Shown here one piece after another: positions 1 to 7,904 of a stretch of DNA of 64,000 nt. The position numbers and the translations under genes are program-made. Each line of letters begins with the position of its first letter. Within the stretch, counting starts at the first letter, position 1. Source of the DNA: an uncultured Eggerthellaceae bacterium (GTDB lineage: Bacteria; Actinomycetota; Coriobacteriia; Coriobacteriales; Eggerthellaceae); assembly GCA_910589125.1 (NCBI GenBank), contig CAJURX010000007.1, positions 43,785-107,784 on the forward strand, in the 5' to 3' direction. The notes under the pieces were generated by a model. That model saw only the letters and a list, made by a program, of their open reading frames with translations. It was not told the origin of the DNA and searched no databases.

Positions 1-231
1 AGGAGCTACTTGTTTGGCTTGTTCTGCGAATTCACGAACGGATTCGATATCCGACACATCAAGCCTACAGCCATGAGCATCTATGCCCTGCGATTGAAGT
101 TCATCAAGTGCTGAAGCTAGCTTCTTCTCATTTCGTCCACCTATGAATACTGGGCCGTATTTGGCAACTGCTCTTGCAGTTGCCAAACCCATTCCAGAAG
201 TGCCACCAGTGATCACCTGAAGCTTTGACAT
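1..231 (-). CDS. Short-chain dehydrogenase/reductase, N-terminal part (cut by window edge)
   Basis: The 77 visible residues start MSKLQVITGGTSGMGLATAR, which contains the SDR dinucleotide-binding TGxxxGxG pattern (TGGTSGMG), followed by a GGR segment and an LDVSD segment typical of the second half of the Rossmann fold. The ATG lies at 229-231 with a modest AGGAACGA upstream. The catalytic Tyr-Lys part lies outside the window. It is the most distal visible gene of the leftward operon headed by the molybdenum transhydroxylase, 27 bp after the MFS transporter gene. SDRs include phloroglucinol reductases, so a role in reducing the ring product is possible, but the substrate is inferred. Confidence 0.85.
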   Translation of the reverse strand, partial: MSKLQVITGGTSGMGLATARAVAKYGPVFIGGRNEKKLASALDELQSQGIDAHGCRLDVSDIESVREFAEQAKQVAP

Positions 232-258
232 CGTTCGTTCCTATCTCTCATCGATCCA

Positions 259-1707
259 TCATTCGGTTACAAGGTCAGTTTCAGCCTCCTTGGCGGGAAG
301 CTTCTTCAGAAGGAAAGTGATGAGCGATAGAACGATGAAGCAACCGATGGAGATGACGATGCAGATGGTCATGCCGTTGACCGGATCCATTCCCACCAAC
401 AACGTGAAGAGCGCAACGCCGATTCCGGCTCCAAGGTTCTGTCCAAGCTGCACTATGGAATTACCAGTTGCGCGAATCTCCGGCCTCAACATGACCTGAG
501 GGCCAGCAGACATGGAAGACTGCATGTTCGAATTGCAGACTCCCGCGAAGAACACCACGATGTACACAAGCAGTGCTGGTGTCTCAGGATTGAGTACGAA
601 CAACAGCGCCACCATAGACAGCACGCGGAATACGTTCGCTATGGTCATAGCGCGCTTTGCAGAGGAGTCCTTCGCAATCATCTTGCCCCAAACCGGGCCC
701 AAGAACAAACCAGAGAGCGCTGCGCAGATGCTGACGAATCCTCCAGCCAGCGCAGGACCTAGAGTGGTGACTACAGGGTCAGCTGCTAGCTGCATCATTA
801 CATAAGCAGGTACAAAGAATGTGATCGCCATGAAACCAAGATTGTGCAAAAGATTGCAAGCAGCGAAGACGAGCGTATTCCTGTCTTTTACAGCGTCCAA
901 TGGAACGATAGCGTCGTTGCCCTTCTTCCTCACCACCAGAACAAGGCAGATGAGCGAGATAATTCCGACCAGGACCATGACGTTCGAGCCGAGCGTGCCG
1001 AATGGCACATAGGACCCTCCAAGGGAGAGGACCAAGATGAGCATAGCCAAGAAAACTGTTACAGAAGCGCCGCCTGCGAAATCGAATGAACCACCCTTAA
1101 CAGCAAGATCCTTGCATTCTTCCTTGTTCACCCTGATGCCAAAGAAATAGCACATGATGAATGCGGCAGCTAAGACAGCGAACACTACCCAAGACCAGAC
1201 CCTCCATCCAAGATTGTCCATGATCAAGCCGCCTACAAGAGGCCCTGCTATCAAGGCAATGGACATCATCGTAGAGTTCATGCCAAGGTAGAATGCAGCC
1301 TTCTTCTCATCGAACATATCGCGGACCACCGTGAACCCAACTACGAAGAGTGCTGCACTCACAAGACCCCAGAAAATGTTCGCAATGATGATGATCCAGT
1401 AGTTAACTGCGATGCACCTAGCCAGGATAACAAGCGCGCCTATCAATAGACCGAGGCTCATCAACTGGCGCTTCAAGTGAGGATTCCTTGCTGCTATGAA
1501 GCCAAAGATCGGCATAGCGCATACGCCCAGCACGCCCGCAATCGATTGAGCTAACCCGTAGATCTCATACGAGTCGAACTCCTGAGCGGCTATAGGCAAC
1601 AACGTTGCATTCGTGCTTGATACCATCAGATTCGCGATGATGCCCAGATACAAGGCGAAGAGCATCAGCATCTTTTGCGTTTGGGTAGCTTGCTGGTATG
1701 GATTCAT
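259..1707 (-). CDS. MFS transporter, DHA2-like, about 14 TM segments
   Basis: A 482-aa, almost wholly hydrophobic protein with the layout of the DHA2 drug:H+ antiporter branch of the major facilitator superfamily. About 14 membrane segments are separated by short basic loops, with a basic loop (residues about 78-85) after the second helix and a GPLVGGLIMDNLGWR segment near residue 155 resembling antiporter motif C. The ATG is preceded by GAGAGGAG. It sits between two SDR genes in the transhydroxylase operon (18 and 27 bp gaps), so it may import the aromatic substrate or export the product. Substrate specificity cannot be read from the sequence. Confidence 0.9.
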   Translation of the reverse strand: MNPYQQATQTQKMLMLFALYLGIIANLMVSSTNATLLPIAAQEFDSYEIYGLAQSIAGVLGVCAMPIFGFIAARNPHLKRQLMSLGLLIGALVILARCIAVNYWIIIIANIFWGLVSAALFVVGFTVVRDMFDEKKAAFYLGMNSTMMSIALIAGPLVGGLIMDNLGWRVWSWVVFAVLAAAFIMCYFFGIRVNKEECKDLAVKGGSFDFAGGASVTVFLAMLILVLSLGGSYVPFGTLGSNVMVLVGIISLICLVLVVRKKGNDAIVPLDAVKDRNTLVFAACNLLHNLGFMAITFFVPAYVMMQLAADPVVTTLGPALAGGFVSICAALSGLFLGPVWGKMIAKDSSAKRAMTIANVFRVLSMVALLFVLNPETPALLVYIVVFFAGVCNSNMQSSMSAGPQVMLRPEIRATGNSIVQLGQNLGAGIGVALFTLLVGMDPVNGMTICIVISIGCFIVLSLITFLLKKLPAKEAETDLVTE

Positions 1708-1725
1708 CTCAAACTCCTCTCTGTC

Positions 1726-2502
1726 CTAGCAAGCTTCGCCGCCGTCAACCAGCAGATGCTGGCCGACCATGAATGAAGAGGCGTCTGAAGCCAAGAACAG
1801 GACTGCGTTCGCGCAATCGTCAACGGTGCCGAAGCGCCCCAAGGGGATCTTTGGCATCTTGGACTTGACGAAAGGCTCATACAGCGTTGCCTCGTGAGTC
1901 ATATCCGTATCGATCAAGCCGGGATAGAAGGTGTTTACTCTGACCCCGTGCGGAGCCAGAAGAGCTCCCAAACTGTGAGTCATGGAGCGGATAGCGCCCT
2001 TGGTTGCAGTGTATGCAAGGGAGCCTTCAGCTCTCCATGCAGCAAGGGATGCCACTGGGATGATGGCTCCAACTCCATGTTTGGAGCACTCCTCCCAGCC
2101 GTACTTGATCATATAGAAGACGCCATCAAGATTGATGCTCTGGACCTTCTTCCAGTTATCTGAGTCGAATGTGGCTTCCATACCGCCTGATAATGACAGG
2201 CCGTTGATGCCAGCTGAGAGCACCATGATGTCAAGGCGGCCAAATTCTGCTATGCAGGCTTCTACCGCTTCCTTACATTGTTCCTCAATAGCTACATCAG
2301 TAGCCTTGTATGATGCTATTCCTCCAGCTGCCTCGATCTCTTCTACTGCTTCCTTGAGCTTATCTTCACGCCGTGCGGTCAAGAAGACCTTTGCACCATG
2401 AGCAGCCAGCATCTTTGCCGATTCATTGCCGATTCCGTGAGAGCTCGCTCCCGTAATGAGGGCGACACGACCTGTTAGATCGAACGGATCCTTCATAACC
2501 AT
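1726..2502 (-). CDS. SDR family NAD(P)-dependent oxidoreductase
   Basis: A classical SDR of about 258 aa. It has the cofactor motif TGASSHGIG near residues 17-25, an NxDGVFYM segment, the catalytic Ser in IIPVASLAAW, the YTATK motif supplying Tyr and Lys, and a C-terminal LLVDGGEAC tail typical of FabG-like enzymes. I chose the internal ATG at 2502 because AAAGGAATAGCA lies just before it; an ATG at 2520 would add six residues. It lies between the VOC gene and the MFS gene of the transhydroxylase operon. Known phloroglucinol reductases are SDRs, so it is a reasonable candidate for the next step after the transhydroxylase, but this is inference. Confidence 0.88.
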   Translation of the reverse strand: MVMKDPFDLTGRVALITGASSHGIGNESAKMLAAHGAKVFLTARREDKLKEAVEEIEAAGGIASYKATDVAIEEQCKEAVEACIAEFGRLDIMVLSAGINGLSLSGGMEATFDSDNWKKVQSINLDGVFYMIKYGWEECSKHGVGAIIPVASLAAWRAEGSLAYTATKGAIRSMTHSLGALLAPHGVRVNTFYPGLIDTDMTHEATLYEPFVKSKMPKIPLGRFGTVDDCANAVLFLASDASSFMVGQHLLVDGGEAC

Positions 2503-2558
2503 TGCTATTCCTTTCGTCATCGCACCGCATGGATGCGAGATAATTTGAAAATGGGTAG

Positions 2559-3086
2559 TTAGCCCATGAGTTCAGATATAGAGCGCAGCGGGCGACTTCC
2601 GTCCCAATTCATGGATTGGGCTTTGACACCCATAGCCAAACCTTCGATAGGAGCATTAACCTCGACATAGCAGCCGAACACCTCTCTGCAATCGAAGTAG
2701 ATGACATGCAAACCTTGTCCGGACGTCATTTCCATGGCGACTTCGTAACCTTCTGCAATGAAATCGGCCTTGACCTGGTCGACATCATCCGTCCAGATAC
2801 AAAAATGGTGCAGACCGTAACGCCCGAGCTCTTGATAGACATCGGGTTCATCAGTCTGCACCTCGATCAGTTCGATTTGCATATCTGCCAACTGGCCTAG
2901 AGCACACCTGCTCCTCATATTGGAAGGCTTTCCCCTATAGAGAAGCTCAGTTGGCTCGGAAACTCCAAGATCGAAGAAAGGGCCTGCTCCAAGTGTCGCA
3001 GCGAAAGTCTTGGCTGCTTGCTCCAAATCGCTAACCCGGAAACCTAACTGCTTGATTCCATATTTACTCAGCAAATCTCCGAACAT
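2559..3086 (-). CDS. VOC (glyoxalase/bleomycin-resistance/dioxygenase) superfamily protein
   Basis: A 175-aa protein with the paired beta-alpha-beta-beta-beta layout of the VOC superfamily. It starts with KQLGFRVSDLEQAAKTFAAT and later has LGRYGLHHFCIWTDDVDQVK, the repeat-like metal-site strands seen in methylmalonyl-CoA epimerase-type proteins; the His of GLHHFCIW and a Glu in CYVEVN are plausible metal ligands. The ATG at 3086 has AAAGGGAG upstream; a GTG four codons earlier is an alternative. Operon position suggests lyase, isomerase or extradiol-type chemistry on a ring-derived intermediate. The family is too broad to name a reaction. Confidence 0.82.
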   Translation of the reverse strand: MFGDLLSKYGIKQLGFRVSDLEQAAKTFAATLGAGPFFDLGVSEPTELLYRGKPSNMRSRCALGQLADMQIELIEVQTDEPDVYQELGRYGLHHFCIWTDDVDQVKADFIAEGYEVAMEMTSGQGLHVIYFDCREVFGCYVEVNAPIEGLAMGVKAQSMNWDGSRPLRSISELMG

Positions 3087-3119
3087 AACGCAGCACACTC
3101 CCTTTCTGTCGTTGTGATA

Positions 3120-3344
3120 TTACTTTGGCGGTGCCGGTGGCTTGGGGGCTCCAGGAACTGCAGGGGCGCCAGGTGCTTTTGGTGCGTTAGGCGCACCAGG
3201 AGTCAGTGGCTGATCCGCATCGAAACCTTGCTTCTGCGTTTCAAGGGATGCGCCGCATTTCTCGCACACGGTGGCCACCGGCTTATTCACAGTGCCGCAT
3301 TCCGGACACTTCTTCATCTGGATCTCTGCTGGTCTAAAACACAT
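3120..3344 (-). CDS. Small zinc-ribbon protein with Pro/Ala/Gly-rich tail
   Basis: A short protein with one four-cysteine zinc ribbon (KKCPECGTVNKPVATVCEKC) followed by a low-complexity tail built from PGAP/APKAP repeats and ending PPAPPK. Such ribbons bind one structural Zn and often mediate protein contacts. I prefer the ATG at 3344, preceded by GAAAGG; the more conventional-looking MKKCPEC start at 3317 would remove nine residues. It is sandwiched between the ferredoxin-subunit and VOC genes of a catabolic operon, an unexpected place for such a protein. No function is assigned. Confidence 0.65.
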   Translation of the reverse strand: MCFRPAEIQMKKCPECGTVNKPVATVCEKCGASLETQKQGFDADQPLTPGAPNAPKAPGAPAVPGAPKPPAPPK

Positions 3345-3382
3345 ATACGCTACTACCTTTCTAGCTGTGATGCGTTGCGCCT

Positions 3383-3439
3383 CCAACCGCCAACACCCAA
3401 GAGAAAGAAGGATAGGAGAGTGCAGGTGCTGGCGGTTGG
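3383..3439 (-). promoter_or_regulatory. Long intergenic hairpin inside the transhydroxylase operon
   Basis: CCAACCGCCA at 3383-3392 and TGGCGGTTGG at 3430-3439 are perfectly complementary, and pairing continues inward with CACC/GGTG after one mismatch. A purine-rich loop of about 27 nt lies between. The hairpin fills most of the 120-bp gap between the ferredoxin-subunit gene and the zinc-ribbon gene. No U-run follows, so mRNA processing or stabilisation of the upstream athL-bthL part is as likely as termination. Confidence 0.6.
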
Positions 3440-3464
3440 CATGCGCTACTAGGGGGAGGGATGG

Positions 3465-4268
3465 TTACACGAGAGCTATGTCGCCCAGGCCTTTGTCCTC
3501 GCTGAGCGTGCTCGCTTTGATGGTCTTGCTCTTCCCGTCTGCGGAGATGGAAACCTCCCACTCAGCTTCGGGCAGATCGTTGAGCCAGAAGTCACCCCAG
3601 GAATTCGTCTTGGTGGTGAATGTGCCGGCATTACTGCTTGCCTTCACATCAGCGCCTTCAACGATCTCGTTCTTGTTGGGGTCATAGACGGTGCCGGCGA
3701 TGAACTTCTTGGGAAGACCACGATAGAAGACGCGAGGCTTCGTGCCGTACTCTGGGTGGAGCACCTCTTCGGTGCCGTCGAGCCCGAGCTGATCTTCTTC
3801 GCCGAACATGATCACGTCAACGTGGCAGTTATCCACGCAGCGCGGGACCTTGATCGGCTCGTCGCCGTCTAGAAGATGCGCGCAACCGGTGCACTTCTGG
3901 GGGATGTTGAGAAGCTCATTCCAATAGATCGCATGGTAGGGGCACGCATCCACTATCTGCTTCTGACCCTTCGCCTTCTCGGGATCGATCAGGACGAGGC
4001 CGTCCTCGCGCCGATAGACTGCGTCGTTCTTCGCCGCCTTCATGCAAGGAGCGTTCTCGCAATGATTGCACATCGTGGGAATATAGCTCACCTTGACATG
4101 CGGCTTATGTCCACGCTCCTTCTGAACGAGCTTGCACCAGAATTGACCAGTATCAGGTTGCGGCTTTGCGTAGGGAGCCCAGTCATTGCCGCAATGCTCG
4201 TCCTTGCAGCCGATCTGGCAATCATAGCAGCCCACGCACTTCTTAACATCGATAAGGAATGCTTTCAT
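3465..4268 (-). CDS. bthL: Transhydroxylase beta subunit: three-cluster 4Fe-4S ferredoxin with C-terminal beta domain
   Basis: A 267-aa DmsB/NrfC-like electron-transfer subunit. The first cysteine group is C11-x2-C14-x2-C17-x3-C21, followed by a CNHCENAPC group, DACPYHA, CTGCAHL and CVDNC, enough for about three [4Fe-4S] clusters. Unlike ordinary DmsB, the last 70 or so residues (from KKFIAGTVYDPNKNEIVEG) form a beta-rich, transthyretin/carboxypeptidase-regulatory-like domain. Length and architecture match BthL of pyrogallol-phloroglucinol transhydroxylase (about 275 aa in Pelobacter, from memory). No Tat signal is present, so it is cytosolic. It lies 29 bp downstream of the large-subunit gene. 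Confidence 0.85.
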   Translation of the reverse strand: MKAFLIDVKKCVGCYDCQIGCKDEHCGNDWAPYAKPQPDTGQFWCKLVQKERGHKPHVKVSYIPTMCNHCENAPCMKAAKNDAVYRREDGLVLIDPEKAKGQKQIVDACPYHAIYWNELLNIPQKCTGCAHLLDGDEPIKVPRCVDNCHVDVIMFGEEDQLGLDGTEEVLHPEYGTKPRVFYRGLPKKFIAGTVYDPNKNEIVEGADVKASSNAGTFTTKTNSWGDFWLNDLPEAEWEVSISADGKSKTIKASTLSEDKGLGDIALV

Positions 4269-4297
4269 CGTTTCTTTCCTCTCTTCCTCGCGCAGGC

Positions 4298-6925
4298 CTA
4301 CTCGACGACCCAGGACTTGTAGTTGCTGCCAATCTCGGGGTCGTAGTCGCGAGCGAACGCCTCGGGATAGTCGCGCTTCCAGCTCTCATACTCCTCATCG
4401 GTCACCTTAGCGGCTTCGGCCAGATAACCGGTAACAGCGAAGCCAGCGCAGTGCTTGGAGACGGTCTCGTTCGGACAGATCAGGTTGATGGCTCCGCCGC
4501 GATCGAAGTGCGACGTGATGGGGTCTACGCGAGAACCCTTCGCGACAACCACAGAGCGTGGTGCTACGCGCTCAGAGATGCGCGCACCGAACAGGATGGT
4601 GCCACGATCGTTGTACAGCTTGACGATGTCCCCGTCTGCGATCCCACGCGCCTTGGCGTCCTCGGGGGCCATCCAGATAGGCTCATAGAGATAGCCGTCT
4701 TTGCCGCGCACCTTGCACGTTTCGATCTCACGGAACCACTTGATGTCGTCGCCTTGTACATGAACGCGCCACTTGGCCGGGTTAGCCGTCACCAACAGCG
4801 AGTAATCTTTGCAGCGCTCGCCCCAGAACGTCTCATCATGCGTCCAGCCTTCCGACTTCGGACCACCGATGATCCACTTCGCCATGGGCTGACGCTCTTT
4901 GTCGTCCGGGAAATTGTCGGCGAGCGCCTGGCTCCAGAACTCGATCTTGCCCGTGGGGGTGTCAAGCGGATTGTTCTCGGGATCTTCATAGAATGCACGC
5001 ATGCCGGGAACGTCGTCTTCCCAATTCTTTGCCATCTTCGGGAAGTAGTAGCCGCGCTTCTTGAATTCGTCCCAATCGAGCTCCTCGGTCAAGCGCGACT
5101 GCTCGAAGCCGTACTTCATCCATTCGTCTTCGGTCATGCCCAGATCGATCTGATCGCGGATTCCAAAGCGCTCGCCGATCATGCATGCGATCTCGAAATC
5201 GGAATAAGACTCCCCGACATGACCGATGGCAGCAGGCGTCAGCGCCTCGAAACGGCGCATATCGGGCGCGCCGCCGCCCATGGAGTCGTTGTCCTCGACG
5301 CAGGTGGTAACGGGAAGGATCAGATCTGCGAACAGCGAGTCGTTCTCGAGCCACTGATGATTCGTGATGAAGCATTCGACCTGGGGAGAGCGAATTGCAT
5401 CTTGGAACTCGAATCCTCCATTCCAGCAATTCATATTGCAAGGCTTCTCCGACCAAAGCAGGTGAATAGGCGTGCCGCCCTTATCAGCCGGTGCCGGGTA
5501 GTTGAATTCTTCGAACTGTTCAGAATTCTCGACGTAAACGATGCACGGGCTGCCCCACCACTTGACGGAACCGTTGTTGATCGCATCTGCGATCTTAGTG
5601 CGAGGAAGGCTCTGTGGATTCGGATAGAACATGCGGCACTGGTTGATCGAGCTGAATGGGGCCGTCGTGGAGCGACAAATCTCCTCGCGTGCGAATACCA
5701 TGCTGGAAAGGTGGCACTGTTGAACGCCGGGCTTGCCAAGACCTTGCATCGCGAGCTTATAAGCCGCAGTGCGACCTGCTTCATGAGAATAAGGGGTCTT
5801 GATCGCGCCAGAGCTGTAATGTGCATGACTCGTAACTTTGCTTGCCACGTTGCGCGCATATGCCTTGATCGTCCACTCAGGAACGCCGCAGCGCTCCGCT
5901 GCCCATGCCGGCGTCTTCTCAACGCCGTCTTCCTTGCCCATGATGTAATCAACGAGCTTATCGAAGTGAACAGTGTGCGTTTCGATGAAGTCCTTGTCGT
6001 ACGTGCCCTCAGTGATCCAAACGTGCATCACTCCGAAATCGAAAGCGGAGTCAGTATTCGGGAGGATGGGGATCCACTTCATCGTCTCATGGCATACCGC
6101 CGTATAATTGCAGAAGGGATCGACGATAACGAACTCTTTGCCAAGCTCTTCCCAGTACTTCAAGAGGGCGGAAAGGCACTGGCTGGCATAGTTCTGCGTC
6201 AGCTCCCAGTCACCTGCATCGAACACGATCAACTCAGAATTCTCGGAGATGTCCTTCATAACGTTCCAGGCATTACCACCGTTCTGAGCGGGAGCAATCA
6301 GGCCCAAGCCGTGATTTGCGCCGGAACCCCAGACATGCTTCGCTCCCCAATACCAACCCTCGACGGAGTCGGGAGTACGAGTCTCACGCGTATAGCCGCC
6401 GAGCTTGCTCATCAGATTCGCATGCATACCACCGCCAGCATGAAGGTCCTTTGATTCGCGATGGCCGTCTTCGCCGATGCAGATGACGCTCATCGGACCG
6501 TATTCATCGATGACGCGGCGCAGTTCCGCCTCGATGATATCGATGGCTTCGTCCCAGCTGATCCGCTCGAACTTCGATTTGCCTCGATTCTGCGTGTTGC
6601 GCTCGCCGTTCGGATTCCAGTCAACGCGCTTCAAGGGATAGCGCACGCGATTCTTGGAATACACGCGGTTCTTGTAAGCCAAGGCGAAATAGTTCGGCAT
6701 GGTCTTATAAGGCGCACTGAACTTCTTCCCGTTGATATCCCACTCCCACGTGGATGGCGCAAGCTCTTCCTTCGTGTAGCTTGTCTCAAGATCTAGCGGT
6801 CGAAGTCGAACGATCTTCCCATCCTTTGAGTCGGCGCATACGAGATCACCTCCCGTGCCGCCACAAGCAATGCTTTGAAGCGTTGTTTTGGTGGAACCAC
6901 CGTTTACCGCTGCTTCAGCACCCAT
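4298..6925 (-). CDS. athL: Molybdopterin (bis-MGD) transhydroxylase alpha subunit, pyrogallol hydroxytransferase-like
   Basis: A DMSO-reductase-family catalytic subunit of 875 aa, the length I recall for Pelobacter AthL. The start at 6925 follows GAGAGGAGAGG; an upstream ATG at 7027 lacks support. The N-terminus has only C21 and C30, so it cannot form the [4Fe-4S] cluster of ordinary family members, again as in AthL. GEDGHRESKD (H155) and RTPDSVEGWYW (D186-S187) match the places of AthL His144 and Asp174-Ser175 (Mo ligand), by recall rather than alignment. The protein would transfer a hydroxyl between trihydroxybenzenes. Related coriobacterial enzymes dehydroxylate catechols, so the substrate is uncertain. 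Confidence 0.87.
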   Translation of the reverse strand: MGAEAAVNGGSTKTTLQSIACGGTGGDLVCADSKDGKIVRLRPLDLETSYTKEELAPSTWEWDINGKKFSAPYKTMPNYFALAYKNRVYSKNRVRYPLKRVDWNPNGERNTQNRGKSKFERISWDEAIDIIEAELRRVIDEYGPMSVICIGEDGHRESKDLHAGGGMHANLMSKLGGYTRETRTPDSVEGWYWGAKHVWGSGANHGLGLIAPAQNGGNAWNVMKDISENSELIVFDAGDWELTQNYASQCLSALLKYWEELGKEFVIVDPFCNYTAVCHETMKWIPILPNTDSAFDFGVMHVWITEGTYDKDFIETHTVHFDKLVDYIMGKEDGVEKTPAWAAERCGVPEWTIKAYARNVASKVTSHAHYSSGAIKTPYSHEAGRTAAYKLAMQGLGKPGVQQCHLSSMVFAREEICRSTTAPFSSINQCRMFYPNPQSLPRTKIADAINNGSVKWWGSPCIVYVENSEQFEEFNYPAPADKGGTPIHLLWSEKPCNMNCWNGGFEFQDAIRSPQVECFITNHQWLENDSLFADLILPVTTCVEDNDSMGGGAPDMRRFEALTPAAIGHVGESYSDFEIACMIGERFGIRDQIDLGMTEDEWMKYGFEQSRLTEELDWDEFKKRGYYFPKMAKNWEDDVPGMRAFYEDPENNPLDTPTGKIEFWSQALADNFPDDKERQPMAKWIIGGPKSEGWTHDETFWGERCKDYSLLVTANPAKWRVHVQGDDIKWFREIETCKVRGKDGYLYEPIWMAPEDAKARGIADGDIVKLYNDRGTILFGARISERVAPRSVVVAKGSRVDPITSHFDRGGAINLICPNETVSKHCAGFAVTGYLAEAAKVTDEEYESWKRDYPEAFARDYDPEIGSNYKSWVVE

Positions 6926-7153
6926 AAGCCTCTCCTCTCTCATTTGACAAGGGAGAGGCTTGAGCCGTGATTCAATTGACCTCTCCCATTCCAATACATT
7001 CAAAAATGCAGGAGAGGTCGAGCACATTCAATTCGCAATCGGTTCCCTTTGGGTGCAAATCGAAACTCAAAATAGAGACATATGCAAAATCGGAAACAGA
7101 ATCACCGTTAAAGTGAATCTATGGGTGACAAAACAGGCAGTGTGTAACCTTGC
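6926..7153 (-). promoter_or_regulatory. Upstream region of the transhydroxylase operon with CCTCTCC/GGAGAGG repeats
   Basis: This 228-bp AT-rich gap lies between the tetR stop and athL. GGGAGAGG at 6951-6958 pairs with CCTCTCCC at 6980-6987 (21-nt loop), and another GGAGAGG lies at 7011-7017, so three related copies sit just 5' of the athL start. They could form operator sites or a leader hairpin in the mRNA. I could not choose a convincing -35/-10 pair. The promoter for the operon is expected here because transcription from tetR would otherwise have to read through. Confidence 0.5.
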
Positions 7154-7747
7154 TTAAAATGGCGGGGTGCGCAGATTCTTGGGTTCAAATGTGCCAATCC
7201 AAAAATCATTGACCATTTCATTGTACAGTCTGGCAAGTTGCTCAGGCGTATAGGGCATGTCATCGCTGATCCATTTCTGGATCAACATGGCTTGGGAGGC
7301 CGCAAAGAAATAGGAAATGTAATCGACCTTTAAGCTATCTCCCCGATAGTTGTGCGATGCAAGTATCTCGATGTTCAGCTCATAGATCTCCTGCGTCGCA
7401 ATCCTGAGAAAGGTGTCGTCTTTCCCCTTCATTGGGCCAACCAGCTTTTTGTAAAATCTCTTTGAAGCATATATTTGCTCATAGATCTTTTCGTAAATCA
7501 CAGGGTACATATCGTACGTCTGGGGTTGCGAGAAAAGCAGATTGATATTTCGTATCGGCGCTATCGCATCCTTTTGGAAAATAGAGGCTAGAATATCCTC
7601 CTTGTTCGAGAAGTGCACGTAAAATGATTTGCGTGAAACGTGCGCGGTTTCGCATATATTAGAAACCGAGATCATGCTATATGGTTTTTCTTCGATCAGC
7701 TTCTTGAAGCTGCTCTCTATCGCTAATCGCGCGTCGCAAGCATTCAT
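7154..7747 (-). CDS. TetR/AcrR family transcriptional regulator
   Basis: A 197-aa protein with a TetR-type DNA-binding domain at residues 5-50: FKKLIEEKPYSMISVSNICE, then the recognition region TAHVSRKSFYVHFSNKEDIL. A longer ligand-binding C-terminal half has no obvious homology and ends with a TetR_C-like ARLYNEMVNDFWIG. It is encoded on the same strand and directly upstream of the transhydroxylase operon, so it is the obvious local regulator, perhaps responding to a phenolic compound. A palindrome 19 bp upstream of its ATG suggests autoregulation. Ligand and target are inferred from position. Confidence 0.88.
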   Translation of the reverse strand: MNACDARLAIESSFKKLIEEKPYSMISVSNICETAHVSRKSFYVHFSNKEDILASIFQKDAIAPIRNINLLFSQPQTYDMYPVIYEKIYEQIYASKRFYKKLVGPMKGKDDTFLRIATQEIYELNIEILASHNYRGDSLKVDYISYFFAASQAMLIQKWISDDMPYTPEQLARLYNEMVNDFWIGTFEPKNLRTPPF

Positions 7748-7765
7748 GACAAACCCCCAACCCCC

Positions 7766-7779
7766 ATGATACTTATCAT
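7766..7779. promoter_or_regulatory. Palindromic operator candidate upstream of tetR
   Basis: ATGATA-CT-TATCAT is a perfect 6+2+6 palindrome lying 19-32 bp upstream of the start at 7747, in an A/T-rich promoter-like stretch. The size and position fit a TetR autoregulatory operator. The rest of the 157-bp gap up to 7904 holds the tail of the convergently placed transcript region and no gene that I can see. Confidence 0.5.
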
Positions 7780-7904
7780 ACTAAAAATACTCGGCGTGGG
7801 GAGTGCTGCTCTTAACCTGGATGCACGTCACACATACTTACCCGATCGACCCCTGTTTTTTATCTCGCACCTTACGATCTTTCGAGAATCGGCAGGATGC
7901 GCCA

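Noticed and set aside
4259..6454. 731-codon open frame on the plus strand
   Set aside because: It is antisense to athL; its Arg/Leu/Ala-rich product has no domain and arises from the codon bias of the real gene.
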